Assembly (NCBI GenBank): GCA_001515945.1
Contig: LOER01000016.1
Coordinates: 62,001-126,000 of the forward strand
DNA: 64,000 nucleotides
Direction: 5' to 3'
Source of the DNA: Desulfitibacter sp. BRH_c19
GTDB taxonomy: Bacteria > Bacillota > DSM-16504 > Desulfitibacterales > Desulfitibacteraceae
A program made the translations under genes and the position numbers. The notes beneath the pieces are model-generated. The model was not told the DNA's origin, made no database searches, and was given only the letters and a program-made list of their open reading frames with translations. This document shows, one piece after another, positions 6,835-14,902 of the stretch. Position 1 is the first letter of the stretch; every line of letters starts with the position of its first letter.

Positions 6835-7967
6835 ATAATTCAAATGATCGGTTCGAGTTTAATAAAATATCTTTGGAGGATATAGAAAGATATCTTATTG
6901 AAAACAATTGGGAGACGAAAGATCATCCCAATAAAAAAATAAGGTTATTCTTAAGTCCTAAAGATAATGAAGGCAATAGACTTGAAGTGCTATTGCCTCA
7001 GAACAGAGAATTGCAGGATTATATTAGAAGAATAAAAGATACGTTGACTATTATGTCGTTAACTAGTGACATGGATATTAATAGCCTAATACAAAAAATC
7101 ACTCTAATAAGTCATGACATCATTAAAGTCAGGATTCTGGATGTTGGGCCTTCAGGGACGATACCTTTATCGGTAGCAGCCAACGATGTGTATGCTTTAA
7201 AAAACTTGTTTATTTATGCTGCAAGTTCTGAAGAAAAAAGCCTTCCGTTCTTTGATAAACCATTAGCTGTTGGCATATATCATGCCGATATATGCCAATT
7301 TGGCCACACGTTTGAAGGAAGTTTTGGATTTACAATTAACTCACCAATTATAGCAAACTATATACAGTTAACGCTTTTTCAAGAAAAAGAGGAAGTGCCC
7401 TTTGAGAGACGTGTTATGGAGCGGATTATTCGTGGATTGGATTTAGTGGAAAAGTCCGTTAATCAAGATAATGCTGATATTTTAGTGGAGAATTTTGACA
7501 TTGGTTTAAATGCTAGAATGTGTGAAGCCCTTTTAGAATTGTCACAAGAAAAGGCTAAGGAAATCAATTTCCATGTATCTTGGAGTCCTAAAATTAGTGT
7601 GCCTGAGGATATAAGAAGTAAACAATTGTGGAAGCTTGAAAAAAAATCATACGAAGTATTAGAATATGCGGCAGATGAGCTAAAGAAAATCGAACCATTT
7701 CAAGAGACTATTGTTGGTCAGATTATTACATTACACTCAACTAAGAATCCAATGAGTGATGAAGCATTTAATCGCCAAGCTATAGTTAAATATGATTACG
7801 ATGGAAAGACAGTATATGTCAAACTTGATTTAGATAGACATCAATATAGGATTGCTTACGAGGCACATGGGAAGGGGCAACTAATAAGAGTGACAGGGGA
7901 ATTGTTCAGGAAGGGTAATACATGGAAAATGACTGACATAGAAGAGATAACTATAGCTATTAGATGA
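6831..7967 (+). CDS. Protein of unknown function, coupled partner of the DUF4365 gene
   Basis: A 378-aa soluble protein with no signal peptide or membrane segment. It starts at the ATG overlapping the previous stop. The N-terminal half contains SNGTI-like GPSGTIPLSVAANDVYALKNL, and the middle region (about 190-290) is rich in charged helices. The C-terminal 70 residues (IVKYDYDGKTVYVKLD, then YRIAYEAHGKGQLIRVTGEL) look like a small beta-barrel. I do not recognise the family. It shares one cassette with the predicted nuclease, between two GTTAGGC core sites, so the two probably act together, perhaps as effector and sensor or immunity partner. That last point is inference. Confidence 0.75.
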   Translation: MNNSNDRFEFNKISLEDIERYLIENNWETKDHPNKKIRLFLSPKDNEGNRLEVLLPQNRELQDYIRRIKDTLTIMSLTSDMDINSLIQKITLISHDIIKVRILDVGPSGTIPLSVAANDVYALKNLFIYAASSEEKSLPFFDKPLAVGIYHADICQFGHTFEGSFGFTINSPIIANYIQLTLFQEKEEVPFERRVMERIIRGLDLVEKSVNQDNADILVENFDIGLNARMCEALLELSQEKAKEINFHVSWSPKISVPEDIRSKQLWKLEKKSYEVLEYAADELKKIEPFQETIVGQIITLHSTKNPMSDEAFNRQAIVKYDYDGKTVYVKLDLDRHQYRIAYEAHGKGQLIRVTGELFRKGNTWKMTDIEEITIAIR

Positions 7968-7982
7968 TTCTGCGGGGCATCC

Positions 7983-8152
7983 GCCTAACAATGTGTCTGC
8001 ACAAGGGTGCGGACCAGTGATGTCACGAAGAAGGACTTTGGAGAACGAGCATGAAGATAGCCGCACCATATCCCTTTACTGGGTGCAAGCACCGCCAAGG
8101 GGTATTCCTATGATGTCCAGTTCAGGGACATCGCAGACACGGAACGTTAGGC
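7983..8152 (+). other. Integron attC site (about 170 bp)
   Basis: The left end GCCTAAC (7983-7989) fits the inverse core RYYYAAC and the right end GTTAGGC (8146-8152) fits the core GTTRRRY; they are exact reverse complements. The inner arms GTGTCTGC (7993-8000) and GCAGACAC (8133-8140) pair over 8 bp, and the unequal spacers leave the unpaired bases expected of an attC. The long loop has further stems (GGTGCGG/CCGCACC and GATGTCC/GGACATC). It lies 15 bases after the stop of the coupled gene pair and 45 bases before the next start, as expected for a cassette boundary. Confidence 0.8.
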
Positions 8153-8197
8153 GAAATATTTATATCTGACTTGAGGTCATTAAAAGGAGGTAGATGT

Positions 8198-10864
8198 ATG
8201 AAAAAATATTCGGGTTTACAATTTAAGAAGTTTGATCTCCATGTACATACTCCGGGTTCACATGACTTTCAAGACAAGACTGTAACTGCTGAACAGATTG
8301 TAAAAAAAGCCCTTGAGAAGGGGCTAAGAGGTATAGCAATTACCGATCATAATACTGGTGAATGGGTAGATAAAGTAAAAGAGGCTGATAAAGGCAAAAA
8401 TCTGACTATATTTCCTGGTGTTGAAATTTACTGTACTGGTGGTAAAGCCGGGATACATGTAATCGCAATTTTAAGTCCTGATAAAGGCACTAAACATATC
8501 CAAGGTTTATTAGCAACTTTGAAAATTAATCCGGATGATTTTGGGACGCCAAAAGCTGTTACTCCTTTTGCACCCTATCAGGTTATAGATGCGATTTCAT
8601 CCGAACCATACAATGGACTTGCTGTATTAGCTCACTGTACATCATCGAAAGGTGTTCTTCATGATATAACTGGAGAGACTAGGACAAAAATTTTTGAACA
8701 TAAGGGATTATTAGCAGTTGAGACTTCTCTTAATGACTTTATTAATCCTGAAAAGAAAAAGAAATCAATTAGGGCGATTGATTTGTTGAATGGAAAGGAC
8801 CCAAACTATAATTGCCGAAAACTAGGTGTTTATATAGTCTCAGATTCAAAGAAAGGCGATGAAGATAAACATAGTTTAGATGGAATTGGAGCAAAATTTT
8901 CTTATTTTAAGGTTGATGATGAAGTAGATTTGGAGAGTCTTAGACAATGCTTTATCGATAGAGAAGTTCGTATAAGACAGCAATTTGAATTTCAACAACT
9001 AATTTACCCATATATAAAATCTGTGAAAGTAAAGGGTGGCTTTTTTGACGGGCAAGAAGCCATGTTCCATCCTGGTTTAAATAGCATTTTAGGTGCAAAG
9101 GGAGCAGGTAAATCTCTGTTAGTAGAGCTTATGAGATTTGTTTTGGGACAAGTATCGTCTCAAAAGGACATATTTGAAGATCATAATAGAAAGCTACAGA
9201 GAAAGTTAGATACATACGGTTCAGTTGAAGTTAGAGTTCTAGATGAAACTGGGGTAGAACACTATATTGAGCGTACTTATAACCCTACTAAAGGAAATCC
9301 TTATGCAGAAGAAGAACATGAAAGAATTGCGAGTTCATTTCCTATTTTATTTTTAAGCCAAAATGAAATAGTCAAAATTGCAGAAGATGAACAAGAGCAA
9401 ATTCGATTTATAGATAGGTTTTTTGATTTTAAACATTTTCAAAACAGAATAAAAAATATGGAACTCGACTTAAGTGAGTTGGATACACAATTTGCAGGTG
9501 GACTCAAATCTTATAATATTTTGGCTGACATTAGAAAGCAACTCTTGACTAATCGTACTGAGCTTGAAAAACTAAATAAACTTTTATCTGACCCAATTTA
9601 TGACCAGTATAAGTTACTTGAAGAAAAGGATAGAGTTCTAAAGTGGCAACAAACAAGCCTTGAAAACTTACATAACGAGATAAAAGCTGAAATTAATGTA
9701 ATAAAGAAAATGGAATTTCCACATATAGAGGATCCATTATCGAAAGATCCTGTAATAAAAAGGAATCAAGATACTATTAATCTTGTCAGAAATGAAACTG
9801 ATGAATTAATGAACTCTGTATCTGAGGAAATTGAGAAATCTTTAAATAAAATAGAAGTCGAATATAAAAAGTGGAGCTTAATTTTTAACGAAGAAAAGAA
9901 AAAGTATGAAGAACATGTAAGGAAAGCTGGGGGAGATAGAAAAGGCATTGAACTTCAAAGATTGAGAGTAATCAAGCAAATCGATGATTTAGTTAAAAGA
10001 GAAACTTCTCTAATAGAGAAAGCAAATAAATTAAAAAACATTAAAACCCAAAGAGATTCCAAGATGAAAGATTTATTCAAGGTATTTGAAGAATACTCTC
10101 AAGAACGCAAAACTAAATGTAAGAAATTTGAACGTGAATCGGGTGGTTGTTTACAGATTAAAATTCATGAGTCAACCAATGTTGACGAATTTAAAAATAA
10201 ATTATATGTATTGAAGAAAGGATCTTACTTACGAGATTCTGAAATTGACGATATATGTTCTAGAATTACTCCATATGAATTTATTTTAACTTTACTTAGG
10301 TATGAGGTTAAAAAAGATATTACACAACTTACAGAACTCTCAAAAAAGACAGGCGTGGAAATTCAAAAACTTCAAGCTTTATGTGAGTTTCTTCTTAGTC
10401 AAGTTGAGTATGAGGAATTATTACAACTACAATATCGTTCACATCCCCAAGATAGACCAGAAATTAAATTTCGTGTTAATGACGAAAAGTACGAGTTGAT
10501 CAGAGATATATCAGTTGGTCAAAAATGTACTGCTATGCTGATAATGGCACTTAGTGATGGTAAGTTCCCGATAGTTATTGACCAACCAGAGGATTCCTTA
10601 GATGTAAGAAGTGTATGGAATGATATGTGCGTTAAGATTAGAAAGCGAAAAGATAATCGCCAGTTTATTTTTACCACTCATAATTCCTGTCTTGCTGTTG
10701 CCTCAGACACAGATAAATTCACTATTATAGAAAGTGATGCTACACGTGGATCAATTGTAATGTCTGGTGCACTTGAAACCCAAGAGGTTAAGGAGGAAGT
10801 GATCAAATATCTTGAGGGAGGCAGACCAACATTTCAAGCTAAGTCATCAAAATATGGAATTTAG
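8198..10864 (+). CDS. PHP-domain SMC/ABC-type ATPase (TrlF-like)
   Basis: The 888-aa protein starts at ATG 8198, 7 bases after AAAAGGAGG; the longer frame from TTG 8171 lacks a site. Residues 1-260 form a PHP phosphoesterase domain: DLHVHTPGSHD, ITDHN (48-52), FPGVEIY, LAHC, VSDSKKGD. Then come Walker A LGAKGAGKS (298-306), a long coiled coil (about 420-660), the ABC signature ISVGQKC, Walker B IVIDQPEDSLD and the H-loop FIFTTHNS. The layout fits the TrlF family of AAA/SMC-like ATPases carrying a metal-dependent PHP hydrolase; related PHP-SMC genes sit in defence-type islands. Nucleic-acid substrate and role here are inferred. It is the second cassette-like gene after the attC. Confidence 0.85.
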   Translation: MKKYSGLQFKKFDLHVHTPGSHDFQDKTVTAEQIVKKALEKGLRGIAITDHNTGEWVDKVKEADKGKNLTIFPGVEIYCTGGKAGIHVIAILSPDKGTKHIQGLLATLKINPDDFGTPKAVTPFAPYQVIDAISSEPYNGLAVLAHCTSSKGVLHDITGETRTKIFEHKGLLAVETSLNDFINPEKKKKSIRAIDLLNGKDPNYNCRKLGVYIVSDSKKGDEDKHSLDGIGAKFSYFKVDDEVDLESLRQCFIDREVRIRQQFEFQQLIYPYIKSVKVKGGFFDGQEAMFHPGLNSILGAKGAGKSLLVELMRFVLGQVSSQKDIFEDHNRKLQRKLDTYGSVEVRVLDETGVEHYIERTYNPTKGNPYAEEEHERIASSFPILFLSQNEIVKIAEDEQEQIRFIDRFFDFKHFQNRIKNMELDLSELDTQFAGGLKSYNILADIRKQLLTNRTELEKLNKLLSDPIYDQYKLLEEKDRVLKWQQTSLENLHNEIKAEINVIKKMEFPHIEDPLSKDPVIKRNQDTINLVRNETDELMNSVSEEIEKSLNKIEVEYKKWSLIFNEEKKKYEEHVRKAGGDRKGIELQRLRVIKQIDDLVKRETSLIEKANKLKNIKTQRDSKMKDLFKVFEEYSQERKTKCKKFERESGGCLQIKIHESTNVDEFKNKLYVLKKGSYLRDSEIDDICSRITPYEFILTLLRYEVKKDITQLTELSKKTGVEIQKLQALCEFLLSQVEYEELLQLQYRSHPQDRPEIKFRVNDEKYELIRDISVGQKCTAMLIMALSDGKFPIVIDQPEDSLDVRSVWNDMCVKIRKRKDNRQFIFTTHNSCLAVASDTDKFTIIESDATRGSIVMSGALETQEVKEEVIKYLEGGRPTFQAKSSKYGI

Positions 10865-10902
10865 GGTAGGTAGTAGTACATCTCCTAATATTTGGAGATT
10901 TG

Positions 10903-10993
10903 TGATGTTCAGCAAGCAAATAAAAACCCCGGAACAAGATAGCACCGAGTGGAAGTTACAGAGGCATATAATATTATGAGAACTAGAACATCA
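10903..10993. repeat. 8-bp inverted repeat after the PHP-ATPase gene
   Basis: TGATGTTC (10903-10910) and GAACATCA (10986-10993) are exact inverted copies 75 bp apart. A separate ATCTCC/GGAGAT hairpin lies just before them (10880-10899). This is where a cassette-end attC would be expected, but neither GTTRRRY nor RYYYAAC was found at the arms, so it is at most a decayed site. Confidence 0.3.
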
Positions 10994-11002
10994 TGAATCT
11001 TG

Positions 11003-11077
11003 TGTTGTACTAAACCGTCTGCCATACAAAAGTGACGAATTACCTATAGCAAATCAATACAGCGGTTTAGTTCAACA
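11003..11077. mobile_element. 75-bp MITE-like element or insertion-sequence remnant
   Basis: The ends TGTTGTACTAAACCG (11003-11017) and CGGTTTAGTTCAACA (11063-11077) are 15-bp inverted repeats with one mismatch, enclosing 45 bp without coding capacity. A copy of the right-end motif lies at 6094-6109, so the same ends flank the segment from the integrase to the PHP-ATPase. No transposase is present, and no clear target duplication was seen. Confidence 0.5.
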
Positions 11078-11164
11078 GAGTATTCCTAAAATCTGAGAGA
11101 ATATGAATGTAGTAACCAGACTTCGGGAATACACGGTACGTTATCGGGACATGTTTAATTTAAA

Positions 11165-11200
11165 TCTATTGTATAAATCGGGAGAGATTTATACAATAGA
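11165..11200. promoter_or_regulatory. Perfect 15-bp inverted repeat before the phosphoesterase operon
   Basis: TCTATTGTATAAATC (11165-11179) and GATTTATACAATAGA (11186-11200) are exact inverted copies with a 6-nt loop, 28 bases before the likely TTG start and just upstream of its ribosome site. No T-run follows, so it is not an ordinary terminator. It fits an operator for a dimeric repressor or an RNA hairpin controlling translation. Confidence 0.5.
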
Positions 11201-11228
11201 CTTAAATATTTTGGAGGGAGAAGTTGAA

Positions 11229-12032
11229 TTGATAATAATACAATTATCAGATTTGCATATGTGGGCAGGGCATAATTCAGAGGGTATTGATAAACGAATT
11301 CAAGGAATTTTTGATGAAGTAGAAAAGTTTAATGATAATAACATCGTCTGTGTTATATGTGGGGACGTGACCAACAGAGGAAATCCAGACGGATATATTT
11401 GTGCCAAGACTTTTTGCGACAAGTTGAGTTCAAAATTTGAATTGAAAAGTTTTAGGTATGTATTTTGTCCTGGGAACCATGATATTGCCACAGAAGAATG
11501 GAGGAAATTTGCTAGGTTTGATCGTTTTACGTGGGATATAACAAAAAAGACAAATTATGCATTTAGCAATCATAATGTCCAAACAGAAGTAATCCATGAC
11601 TGGGAGTTTCTTATTATTAATAGTGTTTATCATGGAGATCGTAATTATGGTAGGGTGGATATAAATTTACTTAAGGAAAAACTGGACCAATCGAGAAATG
11701 ACAATAAAATATTTATATTGCACCATCACTTAATTCCAATATTAAAGAAAGAGAGATCTGCAACAGAAAATGCTTATGAGTTATTTTTGCTTGCTGAGAA
11801 ATATGGTGTAAAGTTAATTTTGCATGGACATCAGCATATGTATATTAATATTTCAGTTGGGAAAACTCCATGCCAAATTATTGGAGTAGGAAGTTTACTT
11901 AAGAACTCAGGTACGGATTATAGTAATCAGTTTATAATAATAAGTTTAACCGATAGTTTAATAGGAGATTTCAAATGTTTTCGGTATAATGGAGATTGTG
12001 TAGCAAGTGGAACTATGGGAGGATTTATTTAA
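11229..12032 (+). CDS. Calcineurin-like metallophosphoesterase, first gene of a four-gene operon
   Basis: The start is TTG 11229, preceded by GGAGGGAGAAG; an upstream in-frame ATG at 11103 would read through the 15-bp hairpin and add nothing domain-like. The 268-aa protein has the full metal-ligand set: SDLHMW (7-12), GDVTNRG (45-51), GNHD (82-85), the triple His of FILHHHL and HGHQHM near residue 190. The family includes phosphodiesterases and nucleotide phosphatases; the substrate is unknown. It is followed at 19 bases by the TS-like gene. Next to a MazG-like enzyme it may act on nucleotides, which is inference. Confidence 0.8.
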   Translation: MIIIQLSDLHMWAGHNSEGIDKRIQGIFDEVEKFNDNNIVCVICGDVTNRGNPDGYICAKTFCDKLSSKFELKSFRYVFCPGNHDIATEEWRKFARFDRFTWDITKKTNYAFSNHNVQTEVIHDWEFLIINSVYHGDRNYGRVDINLLKEKLDQSRNDNKIFILHHHLIPILKKERSATENAYELFLLAEKYGVKLILHGHQHMYINISVGKTPCQIIGVGSLLKNSGTDYSNQFIIISLTDSLIGDFKCFRYNGDCVASGTMGGFI

Positions 12033-12051
12033 GGTATCTAGGGGGGATATT

Positions 12052-12969
12052 ATGAGTGATGTTAATAATATTATAAGTAATACACTTGAAGAGTTGTATA
12101 ATAGTACATTAGAGCGCTGCCAAGAAGTTCAAGAAAACTTAATCTTAACAGGTACATTTAATATTAACGAGATATACTCACAGTTTATTACCTTGAACTA
12201 TGATATAGCAGAAAAATGGCAAATGGAACAAAAACCACCAGAGTTAATAATAAATCATGGAGAATATATTAACAAAAAAAACCTTGCAGATAGTGAGTCA
12301 GGAATTTCATTTATAATTGAGGAACTAAAGAGGAAAAATGAAGGTAACCGGGCCTGTTTCAGCTTAATTAATATGTATGATATCATTGACAGCGGAGATG
12401 AGGCTATTCCCTCGTTTCTTGTTTTGCAATTTAGTTTTTCTCATTATGATCCAAAAACGCTCCTCGTAACTGCCTATTTTCGTGCTTTAGAAGTTGAAAA
12501 TTTTCTGCCTATAAACTTAGCTGAAATTTGTATAAATATCAATAAGATATGCCAACACTTTCCGAAAATTGAGACATTCAAATTACATCTTGTCGCGTTT
12601 AGGGCTCAGAGAATTAAGAATTTTAGTTGTTTGACTAAATGTACAATAGATGTAATAGATTCTATGAAAATTATGGTGTTGATTGATGATGGAAACAGAA
12701 GTGAGATAGTAAAATTGTTGCAAGAGAAATTGAACTCTAAAGAGTCTGTAATTATTACTGATGGTATTCAATCTTTATCCAAAGGTATGAAATTAAGAGG
12801 ATTCGAAATAATATCTGAACAAATTGATGAAATAGTAAAAGCTATGAATGAAGTTAATACACTTAGAAAAAGTACTTCAGTATACAATGATAAATTAAAA
12901 GAGAAATATCAGGAAATAAGTTGTAACCTGGAAAAAGCATTAAAGTTGATAGAAGAGGAGTGGAACTAA
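12052..12969 (+). CDS. Thymidylate-synthase-fold protein with degenerate active site
   Basis: Start ATG 12052 has AGGGGGG 6 bases upstream. Residues 99-205 of the 305-aa protein follow the thymidylate synthase pattern: NRACFSL, IPSFLVLQFSF, LLVTAYFRALEVENFLPINLAEI. In true enzymes the segment reads FRS-x-D and is followed by a conserved Asn; here Ser and Asp are replaced (FRALE), so classical catalysis is doubtful. The C-terminal 80 residues are charged and helical, probably coiled coil. The assignment is from recognisable sequence pattern, not a search. It sits between a phosphoesterase and a MazG-like gene, suggesting a role in binding or modifying a nucleotide. Confidence 0.6.
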   Translation: MSDVNNIISNTLEELYNSTLERCQEVQENLILTGTFNINEIYSQFITLNYDIAEKWQMEQKPPELIINHGEYINKKNLADSESGISFIIEELKRKNEGNRACFSLINMYDIIDSGDEAIPSFLVLQFSFSHYDPKTLLVTAYFRALEVENFLPINLAEICININKICQHFPKIETFKLHLVAFRAQRIKNFSCLTKCTIDVIDSMKIMVLIDDGNRSEIVKLLQEKLNSKESVIITDGIQSLSKGMKLRGFEIISEQIDEIVKAMNEVNTLRKSTSVYNDKLKEKYQEISCNLEKALKLIEEEWN

Positions 12970-12970
12970 A

Positions 12971-13312
12971 ATGGACTTAAAGGAAATCATCAAGATACAA
13001 GAAGAGTTTGACCAGAATCACTCCAGCAAGTTCAACTGGAACAAAAAAATTACAAATGATAATCTAGAAATGTTAGAATTTATTTTAATTAGTATGTTTG
13101 GGGAAATAGGCGAAACAGCTAATCTAGTAAAAAAAATTATTAGAGGTGATTTCAAATTAGACGAAAAAAGGTCAGCCCTTTCTGAGGAAATAGCAGATAT
13201 ATTTATCTATCTAATTAAACTAAGTAACCAATTAGATATTGACCTAGAACAAAGCTACTTTAATAAGCTGGAGAAAAATAGAAAGAGATTTCAAAGATAT
13301 GAAATTGAATAA
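12971..13312 (+). CDS. MazG-like nucleotide pyrophosphohydrolase
   Basis: The 113-aa all-helical protein has the MazG metal-binding pattern GEIGETANLVKKI (44-56) and EEIADIFIYLIKLSNQLDI (72-90). Family members cleave (d)NTPs or modified nucleotides to monophosphate and pyrophosphate, as house-cleaning enzymes or within phage-bacterium conflict systems. It starts one base after the TS-like stop, and its end overlaps the radical SAM start by 14 bases, so it is translated within the operon. Confidence 0.8.
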   Translation: MDLKEIIKIQEEFDQNHSSKFNWNKKITNDNLEMLEFILISMFGEIGETANLVKKIIRGDFKLDEKRSALSEEIADIFIYLIKLSNQLDIDLEQSYFNKLEKNRKRFQRYEIE

Positions 13313-14216
13313 TATAGATACAATAGAGATTCATTACGAAATTACATCACAGTGCCCACTGAGTTGTAAACATTGTTCATCTGAATCCTCTTACAGAAAC
13401 ACTAACAAAGCAGACTTAGGAAATTATTTAAAACTCTTAAAGATTCTTTCAAAGAAAAACGATATTATCTCAATATTTACTGGTGGAGAGCCATTAATAC
13501 ATGGGAGTCAATTTATTTGTGAATCATTAAAGAAGGTAAATAAGATTGAAAATATTAAGTTGGGCCTATTCACATCAGGTTGTTCTACAGCTAATAATCA
13601 TATTTATCCAGTCACTAAAGAATATGCAAACGAACTAAAAGAAAGTGGTCTTGATTTTGTTTATATGTCGATATATAGCCATAAGCCTGAAATACATGAC
13701 CAAATTACAGGAACGCTAGGTTCTTTCAATGCTTCTTTAAAATCAATCTATAATTTTATTGGAGCAGGAGTTACTGTTAACGCGCACTTGGTTCTTTTAT
13801 CTAATAATGTGACAGACATTAAAGAGACTATCCAATACTTAATTGAATTAGGAATAAAAGAAGTTAGACTGTTACGTCTAGTTAAACATGGGAGAGCTAA
13901 AGATAACTGGAACGAGATAGGGATGTCAAGAGAGGAACAGGCGGATATTGTTAAAAGTATATGCGGTTCTAATCAGTTTAATAGATCTGTTACAGTAAGT
14001 GGTTTTCTAGAGATACAAAATTGTCTTAGTTTCAAAAAGAGCAATAAATGTTACGCAGGTATAAATAAATTATATATAGATAAAGATGGTTATGTTTATG
14101 GGTGTGCTTGTAAGAAAAAGATTGAACTTTTCAGACTTACAAATATAAAAGATATAGATACAAATTTCAGACTCCAACGAATTAATTCATTGGATATGTG
14201 TATGCAAGATTTATAG
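13299..14216 (+). CDS. Radical SAM enzyme with partial SPASM/twitch-like C-terminus
   Basis: A 305-aa radical S-adenosylmethionine enzyme. CPLSCKHC (Cys 19, 23, 26) binds the [4Fe-4S] cluster, TGGEP (61-65) contacts SAM, and conserved beta-barrel strands follow. Near the C-terminus, NKCYAGINKLYIDKDG then VYGCACKK and a final Cys resemble the first half of a SPASM or twitch auxiliary-cluster domain, but the protein ends soon after. It overlaps the MazG-like gene by 14 bases and ends the operon before a hairpin terminator. The substrate is unknown; peptide maturation (usual for SPASM) or nucleotide chemistry (suggested by the neighbours) are both possible. Confidence 0.8.
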   Translation: MKLNNIDTIEIHYEITSQCPLSCKHCSSESSYRNTNKADLGNYLKLLKILSKKNDIISIFTGGEPLIHGSQFICESLKKVNKIENIKLGLFTSGCSTANNHIYPVTKEYANELKESGLDFVYMSIYSHKPEIHDQITGTLGSFNASLKSIYNFIGAGVTVNAHLVLLSNNVTDIKETIQYLIELGIKEVRLLRLVKHGRAKDNWNEIGMSREEQADIVKSICGSNQFNRSVTVSGFLEIQNCLSFKKSNKCYAGINKLYIDKDGYVYGCACKKKIELFRLTNIKDIDTNFRLQRINSLDMCMQDL

Positions 14217-14219
14217 ATG

Positions 14220-14246
14220 TAGGTAGATATAATATCTGCTATTTTT
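14220..14246 (+). terminator. Probable terminator of the four-gene operon
   Basis: TAG, AGATAT and ATATCT, CTA form a near-perfect hairpin (14220-14241) directly followed by TTTTT. Confidence 0.55.
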
Positions 14247-14329
14247 ATAATCATTCTATTTAATACAATATGTTAAATTGAGGATATTCAAGCAGCTAAG
14301 TATACATAACATTAGAGGTGGTGGTTTTA

Positions 14330-14902
14330 ATGATATCGAGGTGCAAATGGGTTGCTAATGACCCATTGTATGTAAGATACCATGATAAAGAGTGGGGAGT
14401 CCCAGAACATGATGATAGTAAGTTGTTTGAGCTTTTAACACTAGAAGGGGCTCAAGCTGGATTGAGTTGGTTTATAATTCTCAAGAAACGAGAGAATTAC
14501 AGAATAGCTTTTGACGATTTTGTTATTGAAAAGGTAGCAAACTATGATCAAGCAAAGGTAGAAGTGCTGATGCAAAACAAGGGAATTGTAAGAAACCGAT
14601 TAAAAATACAGTCTACTACAAATAATGCAAAAGCAGTAATTAAGATACAAAAAGAGTTTGGTAGCTTTGATACTTATATATGGGGTTTTATCGGCGGTAA
14701 ACAAATAAGAAATGCTTGGACAAACCAGTCGGATGTGCCTGTAAAAACTTGTGAATCAGATGCGATGAGTAAGGACCTTTCTAAAAGGGGATTTAAATTT
14801 GTCGGGTCTACGATTTGTTACGCTTTTATGCAAGCAACAGGGATGGTTAACGATCATATAACTCAGTGCTATCGATATCAAGAAATAGATAATATAAAAT
14901 AG
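14330..14902 (+). CDS. tag: DNA-3-methyladenine glycosylase I
   Basis: This base-excision enzyme removes 3-methyladenine from alkylated DNA. The ATG 14330 lies about 10 bases after GAGGTGG; a GTG at 14318 in the same frame overlaps that site. The four zinc ligands are present and spaced as in Tag: Cys5 (SRCKW), His18 (RYHDKEWG), His176 and Cys180 (NDHITQCYRY). LTLEGAQAGLSWFIIL contains the catalytic Glu region. At 190 aa it has the usual length. It is monocistronic at the right end of the accessory region. Confidence 0.95.
   Translation: MISRCKWVANDPLYVRYHDKEWGVPEHDDSKLFELLTLEGAQAGLSWFIILKKRENYRIAFDDFVIEKVANYDQAKVEVLMQNKGIVRNRLKIQSTTNNAKAVIKIQKEFGSFDTYIWGFIGGKQIRNAWTNQSDVPVKTCESDAMSKDLSKRGFKFVGSTICYAFMQATGMVNDHITQCYRYQEIDNIK

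Noticed and set aside
10302-10499. 65-aa frame inside the PHP-ATPase gene
   Set aside because: Alternative frame of a long conserved protein without its own signals.
11103-11228. Phosphoesterase start at ATG 11103
   Set aside because: It would translate through the perfect inverted repeat; the domain begins right after TTG 11229, which has a good site.
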